64,000 nucleotides of DNA, from positions 235,498 to 299,497 of the forward strand of contig NZ_AOIM01000035.1 in the NCBI RefSeq assembly GCF_000337575.1, given 5' to 3'. Positions 42,415-51,066 of this stretch are shown piece after piece. Origin of the DNA: Natrialba hulunbeirensis JCM 10989. Its GTDB lineage: Archaea; Halobacteriota; Halobacteria; Halobacteriales; Natrialbaceae. The position numbers and the translations under genes are program-made. How positions within the stretch are numbered: position 1 is the first letter of the stretch; each line of letters opens with the position of its first letter. The notes under the pieces are model-generated. The model was not told where the DNA came from and made no database searches. It saw only the letters and a list, made by a program, of their open reading frames with translations.

Positions 42415-43221
42415 ATGATCGACAGTTTCGATGGGTTGGACCCCGCTAATAGTGAGGACACCGATAGCTCTCGCACGGGCGGCGACCCCACTCCCTCTCA
42501 CGAATCCACTGCCCCCGATCACTCTCGCATCCAAACGATCGCCCTCGATCGCCCCGAGGCACGAAACGCGCTCACCGTCGACGGACTCGAGTCCCTCGCC
42601 GCGACGATCGAGTCACAGTCAACAGGCACAGACTCCCCCGCAGTCATCTACCTTCACGGCCGTGGCCCCGCCTTTTGCGCCGGCGCGGATCTCACCGCTG
42701 TCGCCGATCTCGACGGCGACCGCGACGCAGCCCGGGAGTTCGCCCGCCTCGGCCAGCGTGTCGCCCGCGCGATCGAAACCTGTCCGTCGATCGTCGTCGC
42801 TGGCATCGACGGCCCCGCGATGGGCGGTGGCCTCGAACTCGCCCTGGCTTGTGACGTTCGCGTCGGCACGCCCGCGTCGACCTACGGCGAGCCCGGTGTC
42901 ACCTTCGGCCTCTTTGGCGCCTGGGGCGGCACGGCCCGGCTCCCGAAGCTGGTCGGTCAGGGCAACGCACTCGAGTTCGCTCTCTCTGGACGAACTGTCG
43001 ACGCGGAGGAGGCGCGTCGGATGGGGCTCATTTCGCGCATCGAGGACGAGCCCCGCGAGGTGGTGGCGTCGATTGCCGAGCATCCGGGTGAGACGCTCGC
43101 TGTGTTGAAGCGTCGTCTTCGGGACGACAGCACGCAAGCAGAACAGGAACGCCGGGAGGCGGATGCGTTCGGGGATCTGGTGGCTGCGCACGCGGATGAG
43201 ATTGAGTCGGTTCTGGAGTGA
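42415..43221 (+). CDS. Enoyl-CoA hydratase/isomerase family protein
   Basis: This 268-residue crotonase-fold protein has the oxyanion-hole segments PAFCAGADLTAVADL and IDGPAMGGGLELALACDVRV, followed by FGLFGAWGGTARLPKLVGQGNALEFALSGRTVDAEEARRMGLI. A Glu suited to hydratase chemistry (YGEPGVTFGLF) is present. The N-terminal 30 residues are a haloarchaeal acidic extension. Its exact acyl-CoA substrate is not predictable. It is divergent from the DUF7114-like gene by 60 bases. Confidence 0.9.
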   Translation: MIDSFDGLDPANSEDTDSSRTGGDPTPSHESTAPDHSRIQTIALDRPEARNALTVDGLESLAATIESQSTGTDSPAVIYLHGRGPAFCAGADLTAVADLDGDRDAAREFARLGQRVARAIETCPSIVVAGIDGPAMGGGLELALACDVRVGTPASTYGEPGVTFGLFGAWGGTARLPKLVGQGNALEFALSGRTVDAEEARRMGLISRIEDEPREVVASIAEHPGETLAVLKRRLRDDSTQAEQERREADAFGDLVAAHADEIESVLE

Positions 43222-43475
43222 TTGTGGGAGCGGTGTGGTGGTAGCGGTGTGGCGGCGGTGGTAGCAGTGTGACGGCGGTCGTGGTGTGACAGTGTGGCAG
43301 TGCCGGCGGTGATATGGTGGCAGTGTGGCGGTGTGGTAGCGGTGGTAGCAGTGTGAGGTGTGGTGACAGCGGGAGCGGTGTGGTGGCGGTACCGATACCG
43401 GCGCTACTGCCAGCACTGGCCGAGCCAACCGAGCCGTATCGCGAAAACCGCCTGTTGATGTTGAAGCGGACGAGC
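43222..43475. repeat. GGTGTGGTGG-rich low-complexity stretch
   Basis: From about 43229 to 43395 the plus strand is a degenerate run of units like GGTGTGGTGG, AGCGGTGTGG and GGTAGCAGTGTG, almost free of A-T pairs on one side. The open frames antisense to it are Pro/His-rich and not gene-like. It lies between convergent genes and could be a slipped-repeat expansion. Confidence 0.7.
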
Positions 43476-44270
43476 CTATGACAGCGGTTCTGGTGACGGC
43501 GGAACCTGACGTTTGTGCTCGCTGCGCTCGTACATCCTGCGAACGCGTTCGACGGTGTCTGGTTCGACATCGAGTTCACGACTGGTTGCGGCGACCGAGA
43601 GCGGGCCGTCGACGTGTGAAACGAGGATGGAATCGAGCGTTTCGTAGCTGAGTCCCATCTCGTCTTCGTCGGTCTGGTTGGCCCACAGCTCTGCGGTCGC
43701 CGGCTTGGCCGCGAGATCCTCGGGAACGCCGACGTGGCGCGCGAGTTGGCGAACCTGTGCCTTGTAGAGGTTTCCGATCGGATGGCAGTCGACTGCGCCG
43801 TCACCGTACTTCGTGAAGTAGCCGACGGCGGCCTCGCTGCGGTTGCCCGTCCCCAGTACGAGGCGGTTCTCGTGGTTCGCGACGAGGTAGTTGAGAACCG
43901 CCCGAACGCGGGCGCGAGCGTTACCCACGGCTTCGCGGTCGCCTTCGGCTTCGGGATAGGCTGAGAGCAGCGAGTCGACGATCGGCTCGATTTCGATGAC
44001 GTCGTAGGAGAGGCCCAACTCTCGTGCAACCCGTTCTGCGTCGCTCATGTTCTCGTCGCCGCTGACGACAGCAGGGAGGACAAGACCGTGCAGGTTCTCG
44101 GCACCGAGTGCATCCGTGGCGAGATAGGCAGTGAGTGTGCTGTCGATACCACCCGAGAGACCGAGAACGGCACCGTCAACGCCCGCCGCATCGAGTTGGT
44201 CCCGAATGAACGTCGTGATGTGGTCGTACTGCTGGTCGAGTTCGGTCTCCGAGAACCGCGGATCGATCAT
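43476..44270 (-). CDS. nadE: NAD+ synthetase
   Basis: This 264-residue N-type ATP pyrophosphatase has the PP-loop GLSGGIDSTLT (about 37-47), LVLGTGNRSEAAVGYFTKYGDGAVDCHPIGNLYKAQVR and the substrate loop PATAELWANQTDEDEMGLSYETLD. No glutaminase domain is attached, so it is the ammonia-dependent form. It makes NAD+ from deamido-NAD+. A perfect palindrome sits between its TATA-like box and the start codon. Confidence 0.95.
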   Translation of the reverse strand: MIDPRFSETELDQQYDHITTFIRDQLDAAGVDGAVLGLSGGIDSTLTAYLATDALGAENLHGLVLPAVVSGDENMSDAERVARELGLSYDVIEIEPIVDSLLSAYPEAEGDREAVGNARARVRAVLNYLVANHENRLVLGTGNRSEAAVGYFTKYGDGAVDCHPIGNLYKAQVRQLARHVGVPEDLAAKPATAELWANQTDEDEMGLSYETLDSILVSHVDGPLSVAATSRELDVEPDTVERVRRMYERSEHKRQVPPSPEPLS

Positions 44271-44271
44271 A

Positions 44272-44288
44272 GGTCGCTATACGCGACC
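44272..44288. promoter_or_regulatory. Palindrome overlapping the nadE transcription start
   Basis: GGTCGC-TATAC-GCGACC is a perfect 6-5-6 inverted repeat ending one or two bases before the nadE ATG. A CAAATATG box at about 44294-44301 on the minus strand puts transcription start inside it. That geometry suits a repressor operator. Confidence 0.45.
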
Positions 44289-44418
44289 AGGTGTCAAATA
44301 TGCTGTCCACACGGGCAATTGTTGGACGAGTGGTCACTCATGATCCGTTCTTATAGCCGAACCCCTGCAGAGGTGGGAGTACAGCAGTGAGTTCATCGAC
44401 TCGCGAAGCGAATCGCAA

Positions 44419-46143
44419 TCACAGGTACCCGAACAGCGTCCCGACGAGCACCAGTATCCACGTGCCGGCACCGACGAGGAGCATATCGTTGAACCGACTC
44501 TCGCGTGTCGCTCGCCGTGTAGCGCCGCCGGCGATTAGTCCGAGTGCCACGACGACGAGCATCCGCTGGACGATCACGTCGAGCGGCAGCACGTCGACGC
44601 CGAGCAGGCTGTAATCGAGCCAGATTGCGACCGCAAGCGACGTCGACGCCGCGAGCGCCGCATCGAGTCGGCGCTCGAGTCCGCTCGCGATCACGTACGT
44701 CGAAATCGGCAATCCGAGCGCGATGAGCGGGTAGAGCGACGCTGCGATCATGTGCACGGTCATGAACGAGAGCGTCCGATCGAAGGCGATGCCGAGGATC
44801 CTGACGCCGAGGATGATCGTGAGGATCGTCCCCGCGAGGACCAGGTGTCGTGCCTCGATGCGAGCTGCGGCTGCAGCAAGTCGCTCCCGATCGCTCTCAG
44901 TGAGGCGGTCGTCGAGTTCGGCGTTGATCTGCGCTTCGATCCCCTGTGCTGGTCGCTCTCCGTCGTCGTAAGCGCGTTCCCGTGGATCGATCGAGGAGAG
45001 CCGTCGCCAGCCACGACTGCCACGCCCATCTCGACCGTCCGACCTGCCACCGCGGAGTCGCAGACCGGTTCGGCGATGCAGGAGCATCCCGAGCATCAGC
45101 GGCACGACGAGCGCGGGTGAGAACGTCAGATCGACCTTCGTCGCCCACCCGTCGGCATCTGACGGCCCGCTGTTATCGAGGTAGATTCGCTGGAGGTCCT
45201 CCTGCTGGTCGACGCCCGGAATCGCCATCAGATCCTGTTCGAGACGCGACTGTGCACCCTCGACACCGTCAACGCGGTGTCGCAGTGTGAACCAGTCGAA
45301 GTGTTCGGAGTGTGTCTGCATGACGACCCACTGGTCGTCCGGGTTCGGACTCTCGTAGAGTCGGATGTGATACCGGTAGCCGTAGTACTCACCGTCCTCG
45401 AGTTGCAGCGTTTCGGTCGTCCAGTAGCCCTGCTCATCAGGACCCGGGTCGAGGTAGGCAAAACGGGTCGCACCGTCGGCCTGCGACCACGGGATATTCG
45501 TCGGCGAGACGGGGCGAAGCGCGTGCTCGTGGCCGGCTCCGGACTCGTTTTCGGGCTCGGTCTCGGTCGGTTCCGTTCCCTCAGTGCGCTCGACACCGGT
45601 CGAACTGTCGCCGCCCTCGCTCGTCTCGCCTGCGTCGTTCCCAGTTTCCGTCTCGGTCTGTGCAGTCGTACTCGAGTTCGGGGCGGTCTGTGCGTCAGCG
45701 TGTGTGTCTGTGTGGGATTCTTGTTCTGTGTTTGTGTTTGTGTCTGCGTCTGTGTCCGTATCTGCGTCCGCCTCTGTGCCGGTCTGGTCGTCTGTTGTAC
45801 TCTCGTTCTGAGCGAAGCCGACGAGGTCGTCCGTATCGAAGTGGTCGTGATCGGTTTCCTCCCAATCACCGCCGCCGTAGGCGGCCAACAACTGGACGAT
45901 CGTTTCGGTTTCGCCGCGCACGACGACGTTGAGCGGACTGCGCTGTTCGTGTGCCTCTCGGGCGTTGAGGTACGGCCAGAAGCCACTCTCGCTGTCGTCG
46001 AACGAGATGATTTCGGGGGTTGGTTCGTCTTCCGTTTCGGGGGCCACGTCGCTTGTCGATGGTGAGAACAACAGCGAGGGGCCACCGATGAGCAAGACGG
46101 TGGCCACCAGTAGGATGGCACCAATGACGATCGAACGACGCAT
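44419..46143 (-). CDS. Haloarchaeal membrane protein with Thr/Asp-rich insert
   Basis: This is a 574-residue protein with an N-terminal signal anchor (IVIGAILLVATVLLIGGPSLLF). An extracytoplasmic region is interrupted by a long TDADTDTDADTNTNT-type insert (about residues 115-190) and continues with GYWTTETLQLEDGEYYGYRYHIRLYESP and THSEHFDWFTLRHRVDGVE. Single helices and a C-terminal four- or five-helix bundle (LAGTILTIILGVRILGIAF; MIAASLYPLIALGLPISTYV; WLDYSLLGVDVLPL; MLLVGAGTWILVLVGTLFGYL) follow. No family name was recognised. The HFDWFTLRHRV segment looks conserved. Confidence 0.68.
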   Translation of the reverse strand: MRRSIVIGAILLVATVLLIGGPSLLFSPSTSDVAPETEDEPTPEIISFDDSESGFWPYLNAREAHEQRSPLNVVVRGETETIVQLLAAYGGGDWEETDHDHFDTDDLVGFAQNESTTDDQTGTEADADTDTDADTNTNTEQESHTDTHADAQTAPNSSTTAQTETETGNDAGETSEGGDSSTGVERTEGTEPTETEPENESGAGHEHALRPVSPTNIPWSQADGATRFAYLDPGPDEQGYWTTETLQLEDGEYYGYRYHIRLYESPNPDDQWVVMQTHSEHFDWFTLRHRVDGVEGAQSRLEQDLMAIPGVDQQEDLQRIYLDNSGPSDADGWATKVDLTFSPALVVPLMLGMLLHRRTGLRLRGGRSDGRDGRGSRGWRRLSSIDPRERAYDDGERPAQGIEAQINAELDDRLTESDRERLAAAAARIEARHLVLAGTILTIILGVRILGIAFDRTLSFMTVHMIAASLYPLIALGLPISTYVIASGLERRLDAALAASTSLAVAIWLDYSLLGVDVLPLDVIVQRMLVVVALGLIAGGATRRATRESRFNDMLLVGAGTWILVLVGTLFGYL

Positions 46144-46256
46144 CTCACCACACTATCGACTGTATTCATATTAATCTACCTCTCAGACAGTGTTCTCCCA
46201 ACGGGGCCGACATGACTGGTGGTGAGGGCGACGGGACGACAGAAACGGCAGAATCG

Positions 46257-46303
46257 ACGGAAACGGACCGAAACGGCGGAATTGACAGAAACGGACCGAA
46301 ACG
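46257..46303. repeat. Direct repeat GAAACGGACCGAAACG
   Basis: Two copies of GAAACGGACCGAAACG, 27 bases apart, lie in the gap after the membrane-protein gene start. They are probably slippage-derived. No function is apparent. Confidence 0.55.
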
Positions 46304-46333
46304 CAGTCATGACGAGACCGCTGGAACCGACAG

Positions 46334-46579
46334 CTACTGTTCCGGCTTCCAGTTCAACTCGATCCGTACCGTTTCCCGGTTTCCCCGGAACATCGTTGAC
46401 CGCTCGATCACATCGATCGATGTCTCGACCGTTTCAGGTGGGGACAGTGCCACTGTCTTGTTTCCAACGTCGATATTGACCTGTTCGCCGCCGGCTCTGA
46501 ACTCTGCAGCAAGGTGCTCGAAATAGGCCGCAAGCTCGTCTCGTGACTGTGCCTGATCAACCGTCGTGCGCTGTGCCAT
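46334..46579 (-). CDS. amphi-Trp domain protein
   Basis: This 81-residue protein reads AQRTTVDQAQSRDELAAYFEHLAAEFRAGGEQVNIDVGNKTVALSPPETVETSIDVIER, ending in IELNWKPEQ. It is a stand-alone amphi-Trp domain of the kind widespread in haloarchaea, with unknown function. ATG 46579 was chosen; the in-frame 46636 codon would add a non-family prefix. The conserved Trp lies four residues from the end. Confidence 0.8.
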   Translation of the reverse strand: MAQRTTVDQAQSRDELAAYFEHLAAEFRAGGEQVNIDVGNKTVALSPPETVETSIDVIERSTMFRGNRETVRIELNWKPEQ

Positions 46580-46639
46580 AGTCGCTGGTACCCTCGGATT
46601 CGGAAAAGTATGGACTGCAAACGGAGACCTAGTCACGGT

Positions 46640-46748
46640 TTACTTCGGGTCGGAACGCCCACGGCATCACAGGAGCACTGTCTCTTCGAGTGTTTCGTCC
46701 ACGATGACACGCAGCGAGCGGAAGCCCACCCTTCAGGGGTGGAAGGAT
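46640..46748 (+). mobile_element. Probable relic of a TnpB (IS200/IS605-type) right end
   Basis: The sequence GGAAGCCCACCCTTCAGGGG, completed by TGGAAGGATGTCA, contains a perfect stem CCACCC (46726-46731) / GGGTGG (46737-46742) followed by AAGGATGTCA. This closely matches the 3' end of haloarchaeal TnpB/IS1341-type elements, where the hairpin is the end of the omega (sot) RNA scaffold. The frame leading into it (VGTPTASQEH...DDTQRAEAHPSG) resembles a decayed TnpB C-terminus. No transposase body remains. It lies about 50 bases before the NAD kinase gene. Confidence 0.45.
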
Positions 46749-46800
46749 GTCAATCCGAACCGGGCATGACTTTTTGCCACCGGCGACGGTACTCGAACCG

Positions 46801-47736
46801 ATGGCAGACGTCTCGAGTGCCACTGTCGATGTCGGTATCGTCGCCCAGCGAGCAAACGACCGAGCCTACGATCTCGTGACTGCGCTCAGGACTGCACTCG
46901 AGAACCGGGCCGCCGTCGAGACTACCGTCGCGGTCGACGAACTGACTGCCGAACACGTTTCGGTGCCGGGTGTTCCTGTCGCGATGATGGCCGAGTTCGA
47001 CCTCGTCGTGAGTATCGGTGGGGATGGAACGCTCCTGTTCGTCGCCCGTGAGGTTGGCGAGACGCCGATTCTCGGCGTCAACCTTGGAGAGGTTGGGTTT
47101 CTCAATGCCGTTGCACCGTCGGATGCGCTGGATATCGTCCCCGATGTCGTCTCCCAGCTACATGCAGCGGACGATCTGGGGACACAGCGGCGAACGCTGC
47201 GGCGATTGACGGCGACACCAGCCGGTGCTGGTGGCGAGAATGGTGCCACTGCACCCACGGGCGCAACCGAATTAACCGACACCGGACCCCAACCCAACTG
47301 GACGCTCGAACCCGCACTCAACGAAATCGTCGTTCATGGTCCGCGGCGGGGCCACGGCGGCGGCGCAACGATTCGTGTCGCCGTCGACGGCCGACAGTAC
47401 GCTTCCGGACACGCTGACGGCATCCTCGTTTCGACACCGACCGGCTCCACCGCGTACAATCTGAGCGAGGGCGGCCCGCTCGTCCACCCCAACGCCGACA
47501 CACTCATCGTCACACAGATGGCCGCTGCGGACGGCCGACCACCGCTCGTCGTCGACGCCGATGCGACGGTCACGATCACCGTCGAGGACGCAGCGACGGC
47601 GTTCGTGATCAGCGACGGCCGCGACCGCCAGAAACTCGAGCCACCCGCAAGCGTCACCGTCACCACCGCATCCGAGCCGACGACGCTCGTCGGTCCCCAG
47701 TCCGATTTCTTCGCTGCACTCGATAAACTCGAGTGA
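46801..47736 (+). CDS. NAD+/NADH kinase
   Basis: This 311-residue protein has the NAD-kinase GGDG motif in VVSIGGDGTLLFVARE, GVNLGEVGFLN and STPTGSTAYNLSEGGPLVHP. It phosphorylates NAD(H) to NADP(H) in the cytosol. A variable insert (about 135-165, AGAGGENGATAPTGATELTDTGP) is haloarchaeal. ATG 46801 was chosen because a GACTTTTTG box lies about 29 bases upstream. nadE lies about 2.5 kb away on the opposite strand. Confidence 0.92.
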   Translation: MADVSSATVDVGIVAQRANDRAYDLVTALRTALENRAAVETTVAVDELTAEHVSVPGVPVAMMAEFDLVVSIGGDGTLLFVAREVGETPILGVNLGEVGFLNAVAPSDALDIVPDVVSQLHAADDLGTQRRTLRRLTATPAGAGGENGATAPTGATELTDTGPQPNWTLEPALNEIVVHGPRRGHGGGATIRVAVDGRQYASGHADGILVSTPTGSTAYNLSEGGPLVHPNADTLIVTQMAAADGRPPLVVDADATVTITVEDAATAFVISDGRDRQKLEPPASVTVTTASEPTTLVGPQSDFFAALDKLE

Positions 47737-47811
47737 CCGCGACGTCAGTCGAACCGGTCGCGGTCTTTCTGCGGGCTCACAGCGGTATCTGTCCGCTCAC
47801 TCCCAGTCCCG

Positions 47812-48465
47812 TCACCGCTTATTCGCGTCGCCACCCGACTCGACCAACTGAGCGAGTTGCGTCGGTGCGACGGCACCGCGTGCGGCCGTCCCGTCGACGA
47901 CGAACGTCGGCACACCGGTGATCCGGCGTTGCTGGGCTGTCTGAAACAGGTCTTCGAGTTCGCTTCGAAGTGATGAGTCGTCGAGTGCCGATCGAACCTC
48001 GTCGACCGGGAGCCCAACGTCGGCTGCGAGGTCGGTCAGCACGTCTGCCTCGCCGATGTCACGACAGTCCTGCCAGAGCGCCGCGTAGATGGCCTCGTCG
48101 AAGGCCGCCCACTGCTCGGGGTACGCCTGCGAGACGTACCACGAGGCCTGTTGGGCTGGCAGCGAGTCGACCTCGATGGCGAGTTCCTGTGTCATCTCGA
48201 CGTCGTACCGTTCCTGGAGTCGGCGGACGTTCTCACGAGCCTGGTCGAAGTACTCGTCGTCCTTGCCGTCCTCGGCGTCGTGATCAATCGTGCCATCGGG
48301 GTTGCGCTTCCCACGGCGCAGATCGAACGGTCGCCAGTCGACCTCGAGTGGCTCCTCGCGCGTCTCGCGGTACTGCTCGAGTGTGCGCGTGCCGAGGTAA
48401 CAGAAGGGGCAAACGTAGTCGGCGTACAGGACGAGGGTGTCCGCGGAATCGCTATCGGTACTCAT
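47812..48465 (-). CDS. DsbA family oxidoreductase (FrnE-like)
   Basis: This 217-residue thioredoxin-fold protein has an N-terminal CPFC redox motif (YADYVCPFCYLGTRTLEQY), an inserted helical domain, and a C-terminal GVPTFVVDG cis-Pro loop. FrnE-like DsbA proteins are cytoplasmic and act in thiol exchange or polyketide-type chemistry; the absence of a signal peptide fits that. It is the downstream gene of rpoEps on the same strand (130-base gap). Specific partners are unknown. Confidence 0.9.
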   Translation of the reverse strand: MSTDSDSADTLVLYADYVCPFCYLGTRTLEQYRETREEPLEVDWRPFDLRRGKRNPDGTIDHDAEDGKDDEYFDQARENVRRLQERYDVEMTQELAIEVDSLPAQQASWYVSQAYPEQWAAFDEAIYAALWQDCRDIGEADVLTDLAADVGLPVDEVRSALDDSSLRSELEDLFQTAQQRRITGVPTFVVDGTAARGAVAPTQLAQLVESGGDANKR

Positions 48466-48595
48466 TGCCTGCTATTGGGTGGCTGGCGGGAAAGGGCCAC
48501 CGTCTGTCGAGTAGCAGTGGTGGCGCGCGGACACGGGAGGAACGCGTAGACGGGAGAGGACGGTCCAGACACCGGTGGTCGAACGTGCCGGTGGG

Positions 48596-49432
48596 TCAGT
48601 TGGAAGGTGCGTCGTCACCGGGGTCCGTATCGGTGGTGGTGGAATCGAGATCGGTACCAGGTCCGACATCGCTCGTCCCATCGCCACCCTCACCACTTGC
48701 ATCCACGTTGGTCGCAGCCGGCAGATTCGGATCCCGGAACGGATTCCGGCCGTACGCCGGCAACTCGTCGTCGAGCTGGGACTTCAGCACCCGTCGAAGG
48801 CGGTTGAGACTCGTCGTATCGAGGCCGTGATCCGCTGCGAGGCGTTTGAACGTCGGCTCGTCGGTGATGTCGTGCGCGCGGTACTGGCCGAACAGTTCGT
48901 CCATTCGATCGGCCGACAGCGTCTGGGCGTCGATATCGTCGAGCCCAAAGTAGGCCCGGCGGTCGAGATCGACGACGTGGCGAATCACCACCAGCGCGAC
49001 CTTGGGGATCGCCCGCTGGCTGCCGAACTCCGTCAGGTCGATCTCGTCCATGACGCCGAGTGCGAGGTCGCGCTGCCAGGGGGTGAGCTCGAGTGCGTTG
49101 CACAGCGCCTGCGTCGTCCGCAGTCGGTCGAGGTGGTGGGCACGCTCGCTGTAGCCCGGCGTGGCGGCGTGTTGTTCGTCGTGGAGGCGGCGAACGCTCT
49201 CCGAGAGGTCCGAATCGGGTGATTCCGCGCGCCCGATGACGGTCGCACTCGGCGTCACGATACCCCATTGGCGGACCGTCGTATCTCGCTTCGCGGCCGC
49301 TCGCGAGAGCGTCCCCGCACCGGGACGGGTCTCCAGCGGACGCTCGGGGCGCTCTCGAGGGCGATCAGGGCGGGCAGTGACGGCTCCCGCCCGCTCGGGA
49401 ACTGGACCGCGGTCGGCACCGTCGTCGTACAT
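48596..49432 (-). CDS. DNA-directed RNA polymerase subunit epsilon (haloarchaeal)
   Basis: This is a 278-residue protein whose core reads KRDTTVRQWGIVTPSATVIGRAESPDSDLSESVRRLHDEQH and LDRLRTTQALCNALELTPWQRDLALGVMDEIDLTEFGSQRAIPKVALVVIRHVVD. This is the halophile-specific protein named RNA polymerase epsilon, which co-purifies with the enzyme; its exact role is unknown. The helical PKVALVVI region resembles a cyclin-like fold. The N- and C-terminal ends are Pro/Arg- and Asp/Thr-rich. ATG 49432 was used; the longer frame upstream is Arg/Ser-rich. Confidence 0.88.
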   Translation of the reverse strand: MYDDGADRGPVPERAGAVTARPDRPRERPERPLETRPGAGTLSRAAAKRDTTVRQWGIVTPSATVIGRAESPDSDLSESVRRLHDEQHAATPGYSERAHHLDRLRTTQALCNALELTPWQRDLALGVMDEIDLTEFGSQRAIPKVALVVIRHVVDLDRRAYFGLDDIDAQTLSADRMDELFGQYRAHDITDEPTFKRLAADHGLDTTSLNRLRRVLKSQLDDELPAYGRNPFRDPNLPAATNVDASGEGGDGTSDVGPGTDLDSTTTDTDPGDDAPSN

Positions 49433-49610
49433 TGTCTGTCGCTCAGACAGGGAGACAGAAAAAGGCTCGCTCGTTTTGCGCCGCGTTTCAAGACGACTGA
49501 CAGTCGATCCGACAGCTCTCCGGGAACTGGTAACTGATTCCACCTTACTCGAGTTGAACGGAAGCCAGCGCAGTCGCTCTCCGAGCGTAGTTGTCCCGCG
49601 AAAAGCCCTT

Positions 49611-49643
49611 CGTAGCTACACCTTGTGACCAGAGGCACTTAAA
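49611..49643. repeat. 33-base dispersed repeat, copy A
   Basis: This is the first of four near-identical copies with core CTACACCTTGTGACCAG, followed by AGGCACTTAAA here. It differs from the others at one position after CCAGA. It lies between rpoEps and the nucleotidyltransferase gene. On the minus strand the end reads TTTAAGTGC, a possible promoter box. Confidence 0.9.
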
Positions 49644-49747
49644 GAATCCTTGCCGGTGCGAGACGAACGGCGATAGATAGCCAATGGACAGTCGAACGAC
49701 TACTCGATTCGAACGAACCGACGCAAAACAGCGCGTCGGTGACCCGT

Positions 49748-49780
49748 CGTATCTACACCTTGTGACCAGAAGCACTTAAA
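49748..49780. repeat. 33-base dispersed repeat, copy B
   Basis: This copy, starting CGTATCTACACC, overlaps the last codons of the nucleotidyltransferase gene, whose TAA stop is supplied by the repeat's TTA (49776-49778). It is on the same strand and orientation as copies A, C and D. Confidence 0.9.
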
Positions 49781-50819
49781 GAACTGCTGCGAGCAACGCG
49801 TCGGTAAACTCGTCCAGCCGCGCCGGCTCCGGGCCCGAACGCGCGTGAATCGCCGGCTCGATCTCGACTGACGGGTGGGCGAACTCGCGACCGACGACGT
49901 CGCCGACCATTGCCTCGCCCTCGCCACGGCGCTTTCGCTCGAGCAGGTCCCACGCGCGCTCGATTCGTTCAGTGTCGAAGACCGCTGGTGCCTGCTCGGT
50001 GAGAAACTGATCGAACTCGAGTGCTGGCAGGTCGTGGCTGGTTGAGCTGGTTGGGCTGGTGGGGTTGCTGGGGGTGTCGCCAGCCGCTCCACACTCACCA
50101 GTCGCCTGCAGATAACGTGCGGCCATCGCCGCGCGATAGATTGTGAGATTGCGCTTGACGGTGGGCTTCGTCTGCGTTTCGGTGAATCGGTCGTCGTCCG
50201 CAGCGATGGTCATGGTGGTCGTGTCGTCGCTCGCCGTGCCGTCGCTTGGCTCGTCAGTCGCTCGTTCGACGACGTAGCCATCCGCACTCCGCTCCACGAT
50301 AGGAAACAGCTCGTCGTCTGTACGCACGAGATGGTGTGAAATGTACTTACGGTAGTTACTCGCCGCGATCCCGCGGTAGGCGTGATAGAGGTCCATCGGG
50401 TTGTACGTGTGTTCGACGTAAGTCCGGAGTTCGTCGAGGACAGACGGCTCACACGCGACTCGGTACCGGATCGGGCTCCGAACGAGGTCGAGGGCACCGT
50501 CGTTCGACCCCGCGAGCAGGCTCGCGAATTTCCGGACGTTCCAGCCCTGGTAGTCGACGTCGTCTTCGCCACTGAACTGTGTGACGAGGGTGTCGTCGGG
50601 GCGCTCGAGATGTGCGTACTGCCGGAGATCGGTCGGCGCAAAGACGAATCCAACGTCGTAGTCGCTCGCCGGACTCGCCCCACCCCAGGCGTGGCTTCCG
50701 CGAGCGACGGCCAGCACGACTTTGACGTCGTGGGCGCGCTCGATACGCTCAAGCTGACACTCGACGGTGGCTCGAACACGCGCTGGTACTCGTGCGGAAG
50801 CTGCTGGCGCTGTTGGCAT
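49776..50819 (-). CDS. Nucleotidyltransferase (DNA polymerase beta-like, YcgL/RlaP family)
   Basis: This 347-residue protein has the nucleotidyltransferase signature VLAVARGSHAWGGASPASDYDVGFVF (Gly-Ser, then Asp-x-Asp) near residues 30-55. Family-typical segments YQGWNVRKFASLLAGSNDGALDLVRSP and YRGIAASNYRKYISH follow. Such proteins of the PF10127 type are linked to RNA repair or nucleotide addition, and the target is unknown. An insert of Thr/Asp/Ser (DEPSDGTASDDTTT) and a variable tail distinguish it. ATG 50819 starts MPTAPAASARV. Its 3' end runs into repeat copy B. Confidence 0.85.
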   Translation of the reverse strand: MPTAPAASARVPARVRATVECQLERIERAHDVKVVLAVARGSHAWGGASPASDYDVGFVFAPTDLRQYAHLERPDDTLVTQFSGEDDVDYQGWNVRKFASLLAGSNDGALDLVRSPIRYRVACEPSVLDELRTYVEHTYNPMDLYHAYRGIAASNYRKYISHHLVRTDDELFPIVERSADGYVVERATDEPSDGTASDDTTTMTIAADDDRFTETQTKPTVKRNLTIYRAAMAARYLQATGECGAAGDTPSNPTSPTSSTSHDLPALEFDQFLTEQAPAVFDTERIERAWDLLERKRRGEGEAMVGDVVGREFAHPSVEIEPAIHARSGPEPARLDEFTDALLAAVL

Positions 50820-50882
50820 AATTCGTTTACCGTAACTGAAACCGCCAGTCGACAAGAAGCCGTATGGCCGCGCAGTGCCGTT

Positions 50883-50915
50883 CGTAGCTACACCTTGTGA
50901 CCAGAAGCACTTAAA
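50883..50915. repeat. 33-base dispersed repeat, copy C
   Basis: This copy, starting CGTAGCTACACC, lies between the divergent starts of the nucleotidyltransferase gene and the SDR gene. Orientation is the same as copies A, B and D. The sequence after TTAAA differs from that of the other three. Confidence 0.9.
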
Positions 50916-51066
50916 CGGCGATGGGGGAACGGCTGTGACCGACGACCTGTCCTCCCTTCCTGAAGGAATTTCGTCCGGTACTCGAGTAGCCGCCTGCAAT
51001 TGGGGACGTCTCGCTTCGCTTTCCGGCTTCTCGAGGCTTTTTGGTGGTTCCCGACGGGACAGTAGT

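Noticed and set aside
50875-51066. Upstream extension of the SDR frame
   Set aside because: It contains the 33-base repeat copy C and lacks SDR features; the family begins at MGTEDTLHGKAALVTGAS.
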